Shown here: positions 41,843 through 51,138 of the stretch, piece after piece
Numbering within the stretch: position 1 is the first letter of the stretch
Layout of the letters: each line of letters begins with the position of its first letter
Origin: SM23-73-3 sp964580215
GTDB lineage: Bacteria > Zixibacteria > MSB-5A5 > SM1-73
Assembly (NCBI GenBank): GCA_964580215.1
Contig: CAZOJT010000005.1
Coordinates: 45,046 to 109,045 of the forward strand
Reading direction: 5' to 3'
Length of the DNA stretch: 64,000 nt
Position numbers and translations under genes: made by a program
The notes under the pieces: model-generated
Database searches by the model: none
The model's input: only the letters and a program-made list of their open reading frames with translations
What the model was told of the DNA's origin: nothing

Positions 41843-44122
41843 ATGCGGGTAAAAATTAAAAAACTGCTCAAGGGTGGCAAGTATCTTCTCTTTTTTGAGA
41901 CCCTGGACTTCAACCCGGATGAGAAGGAGAAGATAAAGAAGTTTGGCATCCCCGTTGTGGATTTAAGCTCAGAGGGTCTGGGAAGACACAAACTCGACCA
42001 GTTAGCTTTCACTTTGAAATGCCAGAGCCAAGAAGAAGCTGAGCAAAAGATCAGCAGTATCAAACGGAACATTAAGAATAAACTGACCCAGCTTTCGTCC
42101 CAAGTTGATGACCTCTACGTTGAGAAAGTGGTGCAGATTTCCAGAAAGAGGAAACTTTTGGTTTTAGGATTCTTGTGTGCTTTTGCCCTGATGATCTTCT
42201 CTGCGTACAAGGGAGTGATCTCATCACAACCAAGTGCTGGAAGAGAGAAGCAGGCATTTGCCCCAGTGCCCGCACATGCAATAAGGGATGATATGACTAA
42301 TGAAGGAAATGCAGCCTCTTCTGAGGATACCGAGGCATCAGGAAACGATCCCATGGCAAATTGCGAAGTCGAGCATAGCGAACATGTCACAGCACATGCT
42401 TATGCCAAAGGTTCGGCAACTTTGGTGAAACCGGATTTCATCCTAACTGCAGTTCCCGATACTCTAATAAGGTATTCGGATTGGGAATCCAATATCGCCG
42501 GATCAGCAGATAAGGCTAATTTTAATCATTTTAAATTGGTCCTGACTCCGTTGGGCGGATTCAGAGGACCGGTTACCCTGGGAGTTTGGGGTATCCCTTC
42601 AATAGTTAAGACTCGTCTATCACCGGAAAAAATTGAACAGCTTCCCGGCAGTTCAACTCTACTCATTTCCCTTCCAACCCAGACTCTTCCCCAGATCTGT
42701 CCCCGCATAACCATCATCGCCAGAGGGAAGATTCCCCAAGGAGATCTCATTACCCATCAGAAAGAATTGGTGTTGACCATACGTCAAAAATCATCTTATC
42801 AGGGACCAACCTGGTATATCTCCACCAATGGAAATGACCAATCAGGTGACGGGGGGTGGGGGTCACCTTTTCGAACCATTCAAAGGGGAATAGATTGTGC
42901 TAAAGCCGGGGACACCGTACTGGTGGAAAGAGGTCTGTATAAGGAAAATATAAACCTAATATATAAGGATAGCATACTGGTGGCAAGTTGCTACATATTT
43001 GATCAAAGCCAATCAACCATGAGTTCGACCATCATTGAAGCGAAGAAGTCTGGATGGGTGGTAACCATTGGTCGAAGTAATCAGGTCACGTTGCGCGGCT
43101 TTACTATCCAAGAGGGTATGGGCGATAATGGTTCTTATGGGGGAGGGATATATTGTTATAACTCCAGTCTAAAGATCTTGGATAATATTATAACCAGAAA
43201 CGAGAATCGTTACGGTTACGGGGCAGGTGTATTCTGCTACGATTCAGATTTTAATATCTGGAACAACCACATAACTTATAATTACAACTATGATGGTCAC
43301 GGAGCAGGTATATATTGTTACAAATCCACCTCTGATATACAGCACAACATTATCAGCGGGAATTATTCAAGTGGCGGAGGTTCGGGGATTCATCTTTTAA
43401 ACCCGAACTCAGTCAAGATCATTCGTAATGTGATTCATAGCGATTCCGGCTCTGCCGCAGTTGTCTTGTACACCAATGCTATTGGTATTACTGGAGATTT
43501 CCAGGTGATTAACAACACCATTAGTCATAATCAGGGGGATGGTATCCGATACTTTGGTGGACCTTGGTCTTTCCAGAACAACATCATAACTCACAATCAC
43601 GGCTATGGTCTGTTCACCCTTGAGGGCATCGCCCACTTGTCCCATAATAATGTCTGGAGTAACGTTTCCAGCAACGATACCATGAATTATTATGGATTAA
43701 GTGACAACCTAAGTGGAAACAACGGTAACATCTCAAAGAATCCATGTTTTGGAAATCCCTCTCATGGAAATTTTCATCTCTGCTTCAATTCTCCCTGCAT
43801 AAACTCGGGGAATCCGAATGGCCCTGTTCCTTCTGGAGGCGGCCTTCACGTCGACATGGGAGCTTTAGAGTACACCCACCCGAACATCATTTGTGGGGAT
43901 ATGAACAGAGATGGATTTTTGGATTATGGAGATATTAATTATCTTGTCAATTTGCTATCTGGGAAAGTTATCTCCCCTATCCCTCTCCAGATTGCTGATG
44001 TCAACTGCGATGATGAAATAGACCAGCAGGATCTTAGTTACCTATACAAGTTTTTATATTATTACGGATCAGAACCCTGTGCAAACTGCAAATCGAAAGA
44101 TCGCCTGACCGAGAAAGAATGA
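41843..44122 (+). CDS. Membrane-anchored right-handed beta-helix protein with dockerin-like C-terminus
   Basis: I start at the ATG at 41843, which has GGAGG 6 bases upstream. The 759-residue product begins with a soluble, charged segment of about 100 residues and no signal peptide, then a membrane helix (LLVLGFLCAFALMIFSAY), so the rest is probably exported. Residues about 320-690 hold a DUF1565-like start (WYISTNGNDQSGDGGWGSPF) and many parallel beta-helix rungs (NSSLKILDNIITRNEN, GAGIYCY). Such folds occur in polysaccharide lyases and adhesins, but I see no clear catalytic set. The end (GDMNRDGFLDYGDINYLVNLL, then ADVNCDDEIDQQDLSYLYKF) is a diverged dockerin pair. Confidence 0.85.
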   Translation: MRVKIKKLLKGGKYLLFFETLDFNPDEKEKIKKFGIPVVDLSSEGLGRHKLDQLAFTLKCQSQEEAEQKISSIKRNIKNKLTQLSSQVDDLYVEKVVQISRKRKLLVLGFLCAFALMIFSAYKGVISSQPSAGREKQAFAPVPAHAIRDDMTNEGNAASSEDTEASGNDPMANCEVEHSEHVTAHAYAKGSATLVKPDFILTAVPDTLIRYSDWESNIAGSADKANFNHFKLVLTPLGGFRGPVTLGVWGIPSIVKTRLSPEKIEQLPGSSTLLISLPTQTLPQICPRITIIARGKIPQGDLITHQKELVLTIRQKSSYQGPTWYISTNGNDQSGDGGWGSPFRTIQRGIDCAKAGDTVLVERGLYKENINLIYKDSILVASCYIFDQSQSTMSSTIIEAKKSGWVVTIGRSNQVTLRGFTIQEGMGDNGSYGGGIYCYNSSLKILDNIITRNENRYGYGAGVFCYDSDFNIWNNHITYNYNYDGHGAGIYCYKSTSDIQHNIISGNYSSGGGSGIHLLNPNSVKIIRNVIHSDSGSAAVVLYTNAIGITGDFQVINNTISHNQGDGIRYFGGPWSFQNNIITHNHGYGLFTLEGIAHLSHNNVWSNVSSNDTMNYYGLSDNLSGNNGNISKNPCFGNPSHGNFHLCFNSPCINSGNPNGPVPSGGGLHVDMGALEYTHPNIICGDMNRDGFLDYGDINYLVNLLSGKVISPIPLQIADVNCDDEIDQQDLSYLYKFLYYYGSEPCANCKSKDRLTEKE

Positions 44123-44234
44123 AGGACATTTTCGAAATGAGTCTCTTTTTGCTCAAGCCACAAGCGACTCGGGATAAGCTTTATCTCAACAAAAACAAAC
44201 CTCCCAAATTCTAAGCAACGAAACAGCGGATTCT

Positions 44235-45596
44235 TCAGGCATCGATTCCATATTTCTTTATCTTTTCAAATAAGGTGGTGTAGTCAATCTTTAAAGCCTG
44301 AGCGGCTTTTCTTTTATTCCCTCGAACCTGACTGAGCACCCGTATTATCAAAGCTCTTTCTGCCTCTGCTTGAGCATACTGCCCTACCTCTTTCAATCCC
44401 GCTCCTTCTCGCAATCTTATCTCATTGGGTGTGGGAATTCTTATTGCCAGATGCTGGGGCAGAATCTTTTTCCCCTCACACAGAATTATTGCTCTTTCTA
44501 TGGTATTCTCCAGTTCCCTTACATTGCCGGGCCAGTGGTACTTGTCTAAAAGAGCCATCGCCTCCTTGGAGATACGCTTATTTGCCTTTTTCATCTCAGC
44601 ACAATATTTTTTTACAAAATAGTCGGCTAACTCCGGTATGTCTTCCCTTCTTTCTCTTAAAGGCGGAATGGTTATAGGGAAGACGGACAATCTGTAAAAC
44701 AGGTCTTCCCGAAATTGTTTTTTCTCAGTGGCTTTTTTTAAGTCCGCATTGGAGGCAGCGATCACTCTCACGTCCACGGTTATGGTCTTTGTTCCTCCCA
44801 ATCGTTCAAAGGTTTTGTCCTGAAGAACCCGGAGAAGTTTTGCCTGAAGGGCAATATCTAAATCTCCCACCTCATCCAAGAAAATGGTTCCTCCCTGTGC
44901 GATCTCAAATTTTCCCATCTTCCGAGCCACTGATCCGGTATATGCTCCTCTTTCCGATCCGAAGAGTTCATTCTCCAAAAGCTCTCTGGGTATGGCAGCG
45001 CAATTGATAGCCACATAAGGACCCTTTCTCCTGGCGCTCAGACTATGAATGGCCCGAGCGAAAAGCTCCTTCCCTGTCCCGGATTCACCTAAAAGCAACA
45101 CCGAGGTATCAGAAGGAACCACCTTTTGAATGAGTCCAGAGACCTGTTGCATCTTTTCACATTTTCCAATGATCTCCGCATATCCTAAATTATGCCCCAG
45201 CTCCTCTCTTAAAAGGACATTTTCCGCCACCAACCTGCGGTTCTCCAAGGCTCTTTTGATCAGAACGCTTAGATGATCCGTATCGAAAGGTTTGGTGAGA
45301 AAATCGAAAGCTCCCTCCCTCATGGCTTCCACCGCCTTCTCGATGGTACCATAGGCGGTCATCAGGATAACTGCCACATCGTGATCCAACTCCTTCAACG
45401 AGGACAATACTTCAATTCCATCCATCCTGGGTAGCTTTAAATCTGCCAGCACCACATCATATTTCTTCTCTTTGGCTCTCTCTAACCCACCTTCACCATC
45501 TCTGACAGTCTCCACCTCGTATCCTTCCGCCTCCAGAGTCTTGGAAAGCATCTCTCTCATGCTATCTTTATCTTCAATCACTAAAATTGAAGGCAT
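44235..45596 (-). CDS. NtrC-family sigma-54-dependent response regulator
   Basis: The 453-residue regulator has a receiver domain with Asp52 as phospho-acceptor (VVLADLKLPRMDG), an AAA+ ATPase domain with Walker A GESGTGKE (about 170-177), the sigma-54 contact loop GAYTGS (217-222) and Walker B TIFLDEVGDLD, and a C-terminal Fis-type helix-turn-helix (NKRKAAQALKIDYTTLFEKIKKYG). The loop is normally GAFTGA; Phe to Tyr is tolerated in many homologues, the final Ala to Ser is less usual. No partner kinase is adjacent. It is a candidate activator for the sigma-54 promoters at 37540 (prepilin) and 25555 (fliA). Confidence 0.94.
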   Translation of the reverse strand: MPSILVIEDKDSMREMLSKTLEAEGYEVETVRDGEGGLERAKEKKYDVVLADLKLPRMDGIEVLSSLKELDHDVAVILMTAYGTIEKAVEAMREGAFDFLTKPFDTDHLSVLIKRALENRRLVAENVLLREELGHNLGYAEIIGKCEKMQQVSGLIQKVVPSDTSVLLLGESGTGKELFARAIHSLSARRKGPYVAINCAAIPRELLENELFGSERGAYTGSVARKMGKFEIAQGGTIFLDEVGDLDIALQAKLLRVLQDKTFERLGGTKTITVDVRVIAASNADLKKATEKKQFREDLFYRLSVFPITIPPLRERREDIPELADYFVKKYCAEMKKANKRISKEAMALLDKYHWPGNVRELENTIERAIILCEGKKILPQHLAIRIPTPNEIRLREGAGLKEVGQYAQAEAERALIIRVLSQVRGNKRKAAQALKIDYTTLFEKIKKYGIDA

Positions 45597-46005
45597 AGCC
45601 CCCTCCTTGTTGTCAAAAAGATTCTTTCAAGAAGAAAGGAATCATATTACTTTCGATGTAATCGACACAAGTTGTGATCTCTTTCGATTGAGAAACAAGA
45701 TTGTATGAAAAATGGGCAAGGACTCAACGAGGTTGGCAGAGGAACTTTGATACCCCTTAGAGAACCTCTCCCCCTGTCCCCCTCTCCATTTTCTGGCTGT
45801 ATCATAATGTCATTCTGAGGCGTTAGCCGAAGAATCTCGATTTTCTAACTTATTGAAACTGTTAGATTCTTCGCTTCGCTCAGAATGACAACTGTGTGTT
45901 TCTAAGGGTTGCGACACAGTCTTTTTATGGAGAGGCGGATAGGGGGTGAGGTAATCAGACAAAATCTTTGATACTTCAGAAATAGAAATTGCAGAAGCTT
46001 AATAA
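45597..46005. repeat. Spacer with GTCATTCTGA palindrome
   Basis: A long palindrome at 45809-45890 has arms GTCATTCTGAGGCGTTAGCC-GAAGAATCT and AGATTCTTCGCTTCGCTCAGAATGAC (given here in parts). No gene seen. Confidence 0.7.
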
Positions 46006-46180
46006 CATCGGCATTTCCTGAGACTATTTCTCAAATAATTCCCGAAGTATCAGAAACATAGTTGTCATGCCGACCCCACCTCTGGCGGGATTTTCAACTG
46101 GGTTTTAGATTCTTCGCCCTTCGGGCTCAGAATGACAAAATAAAAAGTGATTTGAGAAACAACTCCTCCTAATGCCGATG
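46006..46180. repeat. Family 2 element, copy B
   Basis: Left end 46006-46036 starts CATCGGCATTTCCTGAG and right end 46150-46180 ends CTAATGCCGATG, imperfect inverses over 31 bp. Inside is a GTCATGCCGACC ... CTCAGAATGAC palindrome. It ends 14 bp from the stop of the thermonuclease gene. Confidence 0.8.
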
Positions 46181-46194
46181 GATCAAAGAACACT

Positions 46195-46833
46195 TTACGG
46201 CTTACAATAGCGACAAGGACTGTAACAGGAATCCAAAGCTTCCTCTCTTGTCTTGAACACGATTTTGTTTCTCTCTGCCATTTGTAAAGCATATTTACAA
46301 TCAGGTCGGTGAAATCGAAAGGATTTTTTATTCCCTATATAGAACTTTTCTTTTTCAGAAACCGGAACTGACCATATCCCGATTTTTTGCTTCCGTGCTT
46401 GCTTTTGCAAAAAACAAAAGGTATCGATATAGGTTGGATGAGAACGAAAAGGATAGAGTCGAGCCAAACCCTTCTTTATCATCTCCGCATTCACAAAAAG
46501 ATCGCCCACATAAACATAAGCCAGTAGTCTTCCATCCGTATAGTTTTTTGGATCCCCTTGCTGGTACTCGGTCCGCAACCGGATCGTTTTCTTCTCAACC
46601 ATTTCCGCGTTGAAGTTTTTGGCCTCTTTGTAAAAAGGCTGATCGAGCTCCGGGGTGTCTATGCCAATATATCTTACTTCATATCCATTCTGTAAAACTA
46701 TAGAATCACCATCGATGACATCTTTTACTTTCCATCCCTCATGACGAGGATAAAAAACGAAAACTAATAATGCTACGGCTAGCACAAAAGCTAAATAAAA
46801 TATCCATCTTGACTTAAAAAAACTGTTTCTCAT
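46195..46833 (-). CDS. Membrane-anchored thermonuclease (SNase) with Cys-rich tail
   Basis: The 212-residue protein starts with a signal-anchor helix (about 10-28). The SNase domain (about 33-155) keeps the catalytic set: DGDS at 41-44, Arg54 and Asp59/Glu62 in VRYIGIDTPELD, and Arg102 in DGRLLAYVYV. The C-terminal 45 residues (FHRPDCKYA, later YSPCRYCKP) resemble a short Cys/His metal-binding module found on some secreted nucleases and related to the Ada-type zinc fold. It should degrade DNA or RNA outside the inner membrane. It lies 150 bp downstream of the rad50-like gene on the same strand. Confidence 0.9.
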   Translation of the reverse strand: MRNSFFKSRWIFYLAFVLAVALLVFVFYPRHEGWKVKDVIDGDSIVLQNGYEVRYIGIDTPELDQPFYKEAKNFNAEMVEKKTIRLRTEYQQGDPKNYTDGRLLAYVYVGDLFVNAEMIKKGLARLYPFRSHPTYIDTFCFLQKQARKQKIGIWSVPVSEKEKFYIGNKKSFRFHRPDCKYALQMAERNKIVFKTREEALDSCYSPCRYCKP

Positions 46834-46865
46834 GTCAAACCTCCTGTTTTGTGAATTTTAGATTG

Positions 46866-46985
46866 CCCTTACTCCAGATGACAGTATCCAGACCCCAGAC
46901 AGCAGACTTCGGGAATCTGGCGTCTGCCTACTGGAGTCTGCTTACCGGAGTCTGCCTACTGGCATCTGGATACTGGTGTCTGCTT
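46866..46985. repeat. 7-bp repeat array directly after sbcC
   Basis: On the minus strand, a few bases after the TGA, units such as GCAGACA, CCAGTAT, CCAGATG, CCAGTAG, GCAGACT, CCGGTAA, GCAGACT, CCAGTAG, GCAGACG, CCAGATT follow in register, then switch to inverted units TCTGCTG, TCTGGGG, TCTGGAT. The whole array can fold back on itself. Confidence 0.88.
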
Positions 46986-49379
46986 TCATTGCAACACCAA
47001 ATCGCTGGTGCCATCCTCATTTTCCGTAACGTAAACTAAATTCTCCACCGAATCTTTTATATCATCTATGTGGGTTATTAAAAATATCTGTCTGAATCTA
47101 TTTTTCAACCTGGCTAATGCGTTTAAGATATTCTCCTTTCGGAGCGTATCCTGGCTGCCGAAGATCTCATCTAATATAATAAAGGAGAACCCCACCTGGC
47201 TGGATTCGGAGATAAGAAGGGAGATGGCTATCCGCAGGGACAAATTAGCCAAATCGGTTTCTCCGCCAGAGAAGCGGCTTATGGGCAACCTTTCCCCCTG
47301 ATCATAGATATAGATTTCGTAATCCTCATCCAGTTCCAAATCCTCGTATCTGTTCTCGCATAGCTCCAAAAAAAGAGTTTTCGCATAGCGGGAAAGCGTT
47401 GGTCTGATCCGTCCAATCAAGGAGACCCTGAAATCGGAAAATAACAAGTCCAACTTTTCCAGATACCGCTGTTCTTCCTCCCATCCTTTTATATTCTTTT
47501 CTAATTGGATGGTATTTTTGATCTCCTCTTCAAGCTGGTCGATTTCCTTTCCCATCATCTCCATCTGGTAGTTGATGTCCTTTAAAGCCAGCTCAGTCGA
47601 GTGCACTTCTTTTCTTTTTTCCTCTAACTTTTTTTCCATATTTTTATATTCTTCTTCCGAAAATTGTAGGCTAAAAATAGCCCCTTCTATTTTCTCCTCT
47701 TCCTGCTTTAACCACTGTAACTTCTCTCTCAATTCTTTTATACTCTTCTCCACCTGGGGCAATCTTTTAAGTTGAGAAACAAGCTCTGTTGATTTCTGCT
47801 TCAGTTTTTCTAAATGCCCAAATTCCTCTTTGAGTTTTTCATGATGGGAAGGATCATATTCCACTTCTCCTAAGTTTTTTAAAATCTCCGTTAGTGATAA
47901 GAGATTTTTATTCTTCTCTTTTAAACCACTCTCTAAATTCAGCCTCTCCCCTTCCAATCTAAAAAACTTCTCCACAGATTTTTGTGATCTTTCCTTTTGC
48001 GCTTCCAACTCAAGCTTTGTCTTTTTCAAATCTTGCCCTTTTTTCTTTATTCTTTCTCTTTCTTTTTCTATGGTTTGTAATCTTTCGTCTAACTGATTTT
48101 GTTCATTCAGAAGATGCTCTCGAATCTTGTGATAATCGGATCCCATGGGTCTCAGACAACGATCACATACTGAATCGGGACCAAGCTCCTCTATATGCTC
48201 CAACTGCGATTCCAACTTCTTCTTCTCATCCTTTGCTGATTTCGAAGATGCCTCCATCTTCATATAAAGGCTTCTTGTCTGCTCCAGTTCCTTCTCAACT
48301 GAAACCAGTTTTTCTTTCGCCTCTTTCAGATTCTTTTCGATCTCACTTTTTGGCTCAAGTTCTTTATTTAAAAACGCCAACCTTTCTTTATCCGAAGTTA
48401 GCGATGATTCTATGTCTCTCTTCTGATTTTGCGTGACATTTCGATGCTCTGCTTTTATCCTTTGCTCGTCCAAGAGAGAAACCCTTTTTTTGATCTCCTC
48501 ATAAGGGGCAAGTAATTCTTCCAGTTTTTTCTTCTCAGAACCAAGCGCTGTCAGATTCGCGCTCTCCTCTTCTTGTGATTTTAGCTGAGCCTTTTGGCTT
48601 TGTTTCTCTGTTTGGGTTATGCTTCTTTTTTGACTAAGGCGGATGTGTTCTTCATATTTTGACTTCAAATTTCCCCAGAACTTTTCTGCCTCCTTCAAAT
48701 CAGAGGTCTCAGAGTCAAACTTTTCTTTTGTGACTTTGGATTTATCTTTTAAAAGGGAAAGATTTTCTGACTTTTCTTTCTTTTGTGCCCGAAGCTCGTC
48801 TTTGTCTTTCAGGTGGGATCGATTGAAATCGAGCTTTAACTCCAACTCCCTTTTGTCAGACCTTAAATTTTTCAAAGCCACATCCACCGTTTCGATTCCC
48901 AACATGCGGGCTAAAAGCTCTTTTCTTTTATATGGCTGAAAATCGGAGAGGACATTTAGCTCTCTTTGTTTGGCGTAAAAGGAGGTCATAAAGGCTCTAT
49001 AATCCATGTCCAGAGTTTTCTGGACAAGCTCATTGACAGCGCTGTTTCCTCTGGCTGACACCTTTTTGTTTATGATGACCGAAGCATCCACAGAAAGGGA
49101 TGCTCCTTTTAGCTCCCGCACCACCTGAAAGTAGTCTCCATTCATCTCGAAATCCAAAATCACCCGACACACATCCGTCTTCCGGGCGAAGATGGATTTT
49201 ATCTGATCTTTGCTGGTGCGGGAGGCATCTGTGCCAAACAGAGCCCAGCCGACAGCCTCCATCAAAGTGGATTTACCTGCACCATTGTTCCCGATGATCC
49301 CCACTATACCATCCGGAAACTCAAGCTCCGTTTCCTTAAATCTTCTGTAGTTTTCTAATCGAATGTTTCTCAAGTGCAT
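46986..49379 (-). CDS. sbcC: Rad50/SbcC-type SMC-like ATPase
   Basis: The 797-residue protein has an N-terminal ATPase half with Walker A IIGNNGAGKSTLM (about 29-41), a long coiled coil with a zinc hook VCDRCLRPMG (Cys405, Cys408), and a C-terminal half with the ABC signature FSGGETDLANLSLRIA and Walker B SFIILDEIFGSQD. With Mre11/SbcD it tethers and processes DNA ends. At about 800 residues it is closer to archaeal Rad50 (about 880) than to E. coli SbcC (about 1050). sbcD lies 88 bp upstream, same strand. Its start codon ATG at 49379 is followed upstream by a 20-bp palindromic unit. Confidence 0.95.
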   Translation of the reverse strand: MHLRNIRLENYRRFKETELEFPDGIVGIIGNNGAGKSTLMEAVGWALFGTDASRTSKDQIKSIFARKTDVCRVILDFEMNGDYFQVVRELKGASLSVDASVIINKKVSARGNSAVNELVQKTLDMDYRAFMTSFYAKQRELNVLSDFQPYKRKELLARMLGIETVDVALKNLRSDKRELELKLDFNRSHLKDKDELRAQKKEKSENLSLLKDKSKVTKEKFDSETSDLKEAEKFWGNLKSKYEEHIRLSQKRSITQTEKQSQKAQLKSQEEESANLTALGSEKKKLEELLAPYEEIKKRVSLLDEQRIKAEHRNVTQNQKRDIESSLTSDKERLAFLNKELEPKSEIEKNLKEAKEKLVSVEKELEQTRSLYMKMEASSKSAKDEKKKLESQLEHIEELGPDSVCDRCLRPMGSDYHKIREHLLNEQNQLDERLQTIEKERERIKKKGQDLKKTKLELEAQKERSQKSVEKFFRLEGERLNLESGLKEKNKNLLSLTEILKNLGEVEYDPSHHEKLKEEFGHLEKLKQKSTELVSQLKRLPQVEKSIKELREKLQWLKQEEEKIEGAIFSLQFSEEEYKNMEKKLEEKRKEVHSTELALKDINYQMEMMGKEIDQLEEEIKNTIQLEKNIKGWEEEQRYLEKLDLLFSDFRVSLIGRIRPTLSRYAKTLFLELCENRYEDLELDEDYEIYIYDQGERLPISRFSGGETDLANLSLRIAISLLISESSQVGFSFIILDEIFGSQDTLRKENILNALARLKNRFRQIFLITHIDDIKDSVENLVYVTENEDGTSDLVLQ

Positions 49380-49381
49380 CG

Positions 49382-49467
49382 GTAAAATTCGTATGAATGC
49401 TTCGCATCGGTTAATAGTTCACAGTTCATAGTTCGTAGTGAGAACTAAGATTTTGTCTGCCTACTGC
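49382..49467. repeat. Repeat spacer between sbcD and sbcC
   Basis: Contains the 20-bp unit variant TTCGTATGAATGCTTCGCAT (49388-49407), three 7-bp units AGTTCAC, AGTTCAT, AGTTCGT (49416-49436) and the start of the 7-bp array (to about 49497) that overlaps the sbcD stop. Confidence 0.75.
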
Positions 49468-50670
49468 CTACTGGATACTGCCTACTGCTTCTGCTGACAA
49501 GTACTTCAAACCCAACTCCAGCAGTTTCTCTTTCTTCAGATTTTCCACCGGCACCTGCTTTAGAAACTGGTCGAATTCCACATTCAATTTGCCAATGGAG
49601 GTTTTAGTTGATTGATCTTTCGCCTCTTCCTCTTTTCTTTCAAATCTTAAATCAAAATAAAAAACTTTCGACTTCAACTCAGCAACTTTTCGGAAATCCA
49701 GAGAATTATATATGTGCTCTGGAATGTTTGCAACCTTCAGCCTCACTATCTTCTCCTCAAAATCCTCTACCTGCACTCTCTTTTCAATCTCCATCAGGAT
49801 CTCCTCTTGATCTAAATCTCGTGCATTGATGGAAACAAGCTCGATCATATCTCTGGTGGGAACTGGATGAAACTTTACGCTTATGGTTGGCGAAGATGTT
49901 TCTGTGGACTGTGGACTGTGGACTGTGGACGTCTCTATCTCCACTTCCACAAATCCCTTCTCTTGACCCAACTCCGCCATGGAGATTCTTTCGGTGGAAC
50001 CAGCATAATACACCTTGGATTCCACTTTACAATAGCGGTGATAATGTCCCAGCGCCACATAATCGAAGGGCATCTCCAGATAGGAGGATGTGATCTCCTG
50101 TTCAGCTAACTCGCCCATGGAGAACTCCGGAATTCCTGCCACCACTCCGTGTAGCATCAGAATATTGAAGGTTGAATTCTGTCTGCCGTCCGCCGTCCGC
50201 CATCCGCCGACAATCTTCACCTTCGCCACTTCCTTGGAAAAATCCTCCTGATCCAGACAGTGCGGAATGGCGTGGATGGCAACCTGGTCAAGTTTTATTA
50301 GTTCATACTGATTTCTGTATACCAGATGAAGATAAGGAGAGAAAACCTCGAAGAACGAAAAAACCGAACCGACTGCTCTCTGTTTGGGAGTGTCGTGATT
50401 GCCTGAGATTATCACCATAGGAATCTGCAAATTCACAATTCGCAAAATCTGTCTTATGGCAAAATTGATGATTCGATTGGTGGGTCTTACCGTGTGAAAA
50501 AGATCTCCCGCATGCAGGACAAAATCCGGTTTAAGCTTAATTATCTGATCCACCGCAGATTCAAAGGAGTGGCAGATGTCTTCTTCCCTCTGATTAAAGC
50601 CGGAGGGTGACAATCTTCGGGAAAATCCGCTTGCCCCCAGATGGCTATCTGATATATGAACAAATCGCAT
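49468..50670 (-). CDS. sbcD: Mre11/SbcD-type DNA nuclease
   Basis: The 400-residue metallophosphoesterase has the five Mre11 motifs: HISDSHLGA, LHAGDLFHTVRPTN, ISGNHDTP, LMLHGVV and ALGHYHRYC. With Rad50 it nicks and resects DNA ends. Three stretches are encoded by 7-bp repeats: GGWRTADGRQ (DNA 50181-50208), STVHSPQST (49904-49931), and the last residues AEAVGSIQ at the stop codon. These lie at surface-loop positions between conserved motifs or after the domain, so the frame survives. The upstream neighbour across a 470-bp repeat region is herA. Confidence 0.94.
   Translation of the reverse strand: MRFVHISDSHLGASGFSRRLSPSGFNQREEDICHSFESAVDQIIKLKPDFVLHAGDLFHTVRPTNRIINFAIRQILRIVNLQIPMVIISGNHDTPKQRAVGSVFSFFEVFSPYLHLVYRNQYELIKLDQVAIHAIPHCLDQEDFSKEVAKVKIVGGWRTADGRQNSTFNILMLHGVVAGIPEFSMGELAEQEITSSYLEMPFDYVALGHYHRYCKVESKVYYAGSTERISMAELGQEKGFVEVEIETSTVHSPQSTETSSPTISVKFHPVPTRDMIELVSINARDLDQEEILMEIEKRVQVEDFEEKIVRLKVANIPEHIYNSLDFRKVAELKSKVFYFDLRFERKEEEAKDQSTKTSIGKLNVEFDQFLKQVPVENLKKEKLLELGLKYLSAEAVGSIQ
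49904..49931. repeat. Four 7-bp units inside sbcD
   Basis: GTGGACT three times and GTGGACG once, perfectly in register (minus strand TCCACAG units). Adds in-frame codons to sbcD only in combination with neighbouring bases; the protein shows a Ser/Thr/His/Pro run here. Confidence 0.9.
50181..50208. repeat. Second set of 7-bp units inside sbcD
   Basis: GTCTGCC, GTCCGCC, GTCCGCC, ATCCGCC in register, within a loop of SbcD between motifs. Confidence 0.9.
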
Positions 50671-50692
50671 TTGTAGATCGATTCTTGCTCAC

Positions 50693-50861
50693 CAGAACCT
50701 AACTTGAGAGCGTGTCGAAAAACCACAAAATGCCCTTTATGTCATTCTGAACGAAGTGAAGAATCTAATAAATTCAACATGTTACAAATTTGAGATTCTG
50801 AGTCCCGCCGCTGGCGGGACTCAGAATGACATTTCTCGACAGCCTCTTGAGTCAGGTTCTG
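50693..50861. repeat. Family 3 element, copy B, with a GTCATTCTGA palindrome as cargo
   Basis: Ends CAGAACCTAACTTGAGAG ... TGTCGAAAAACC and the inverse TTTCTCGACAGCCTCTTGAG ... AGGTTCTG (about 30 bp). The cargo at 50740-50830 is GTCATTCTGA ... TCAGAATGAC with an inner GGCGGGAC palindrome. End fragments of the same family recur at 51013-51025 and 53810-53830. Confidence 0.8.
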
Positions 50862-51138
50862 CTGTATTCATAAAACACGAGTCGGTAGTTTTGTAGGTCA
50901 AGCATGGCGTAGCCTGCTTGACAAATCCTTATTTGTCAACCCCGCCAAAGGCGGGGTTGACCTACATGACTACTACGTTATGTTAGATTGTCAACATAAT
51001 TAGTTTAACCTTAAGTTAGGTTCTGGTGTCACAACTCTACAGAGAGTTAGTCGGTAGCCGCACCTTTCAGGGTGCGAAATACGTGCGCCCCGTCAGAGGC
51101 AGGGTGGCTACCAAGCTTGAGATCTCCACACAACCCCA
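50862..51138. repeat. Spacer with GTAGGTCA hairpin and GTAGCCGCACC repeat
   Basis: A hairpin bounded by GTAGGTCAAGC (50894) and GTTGACCTAC (50956-50965), with inner GCGGGG arms, and at 51053-51081 GTAGCCGCACCTTTCAGGGTG. No gene. Confidence 0.6.
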
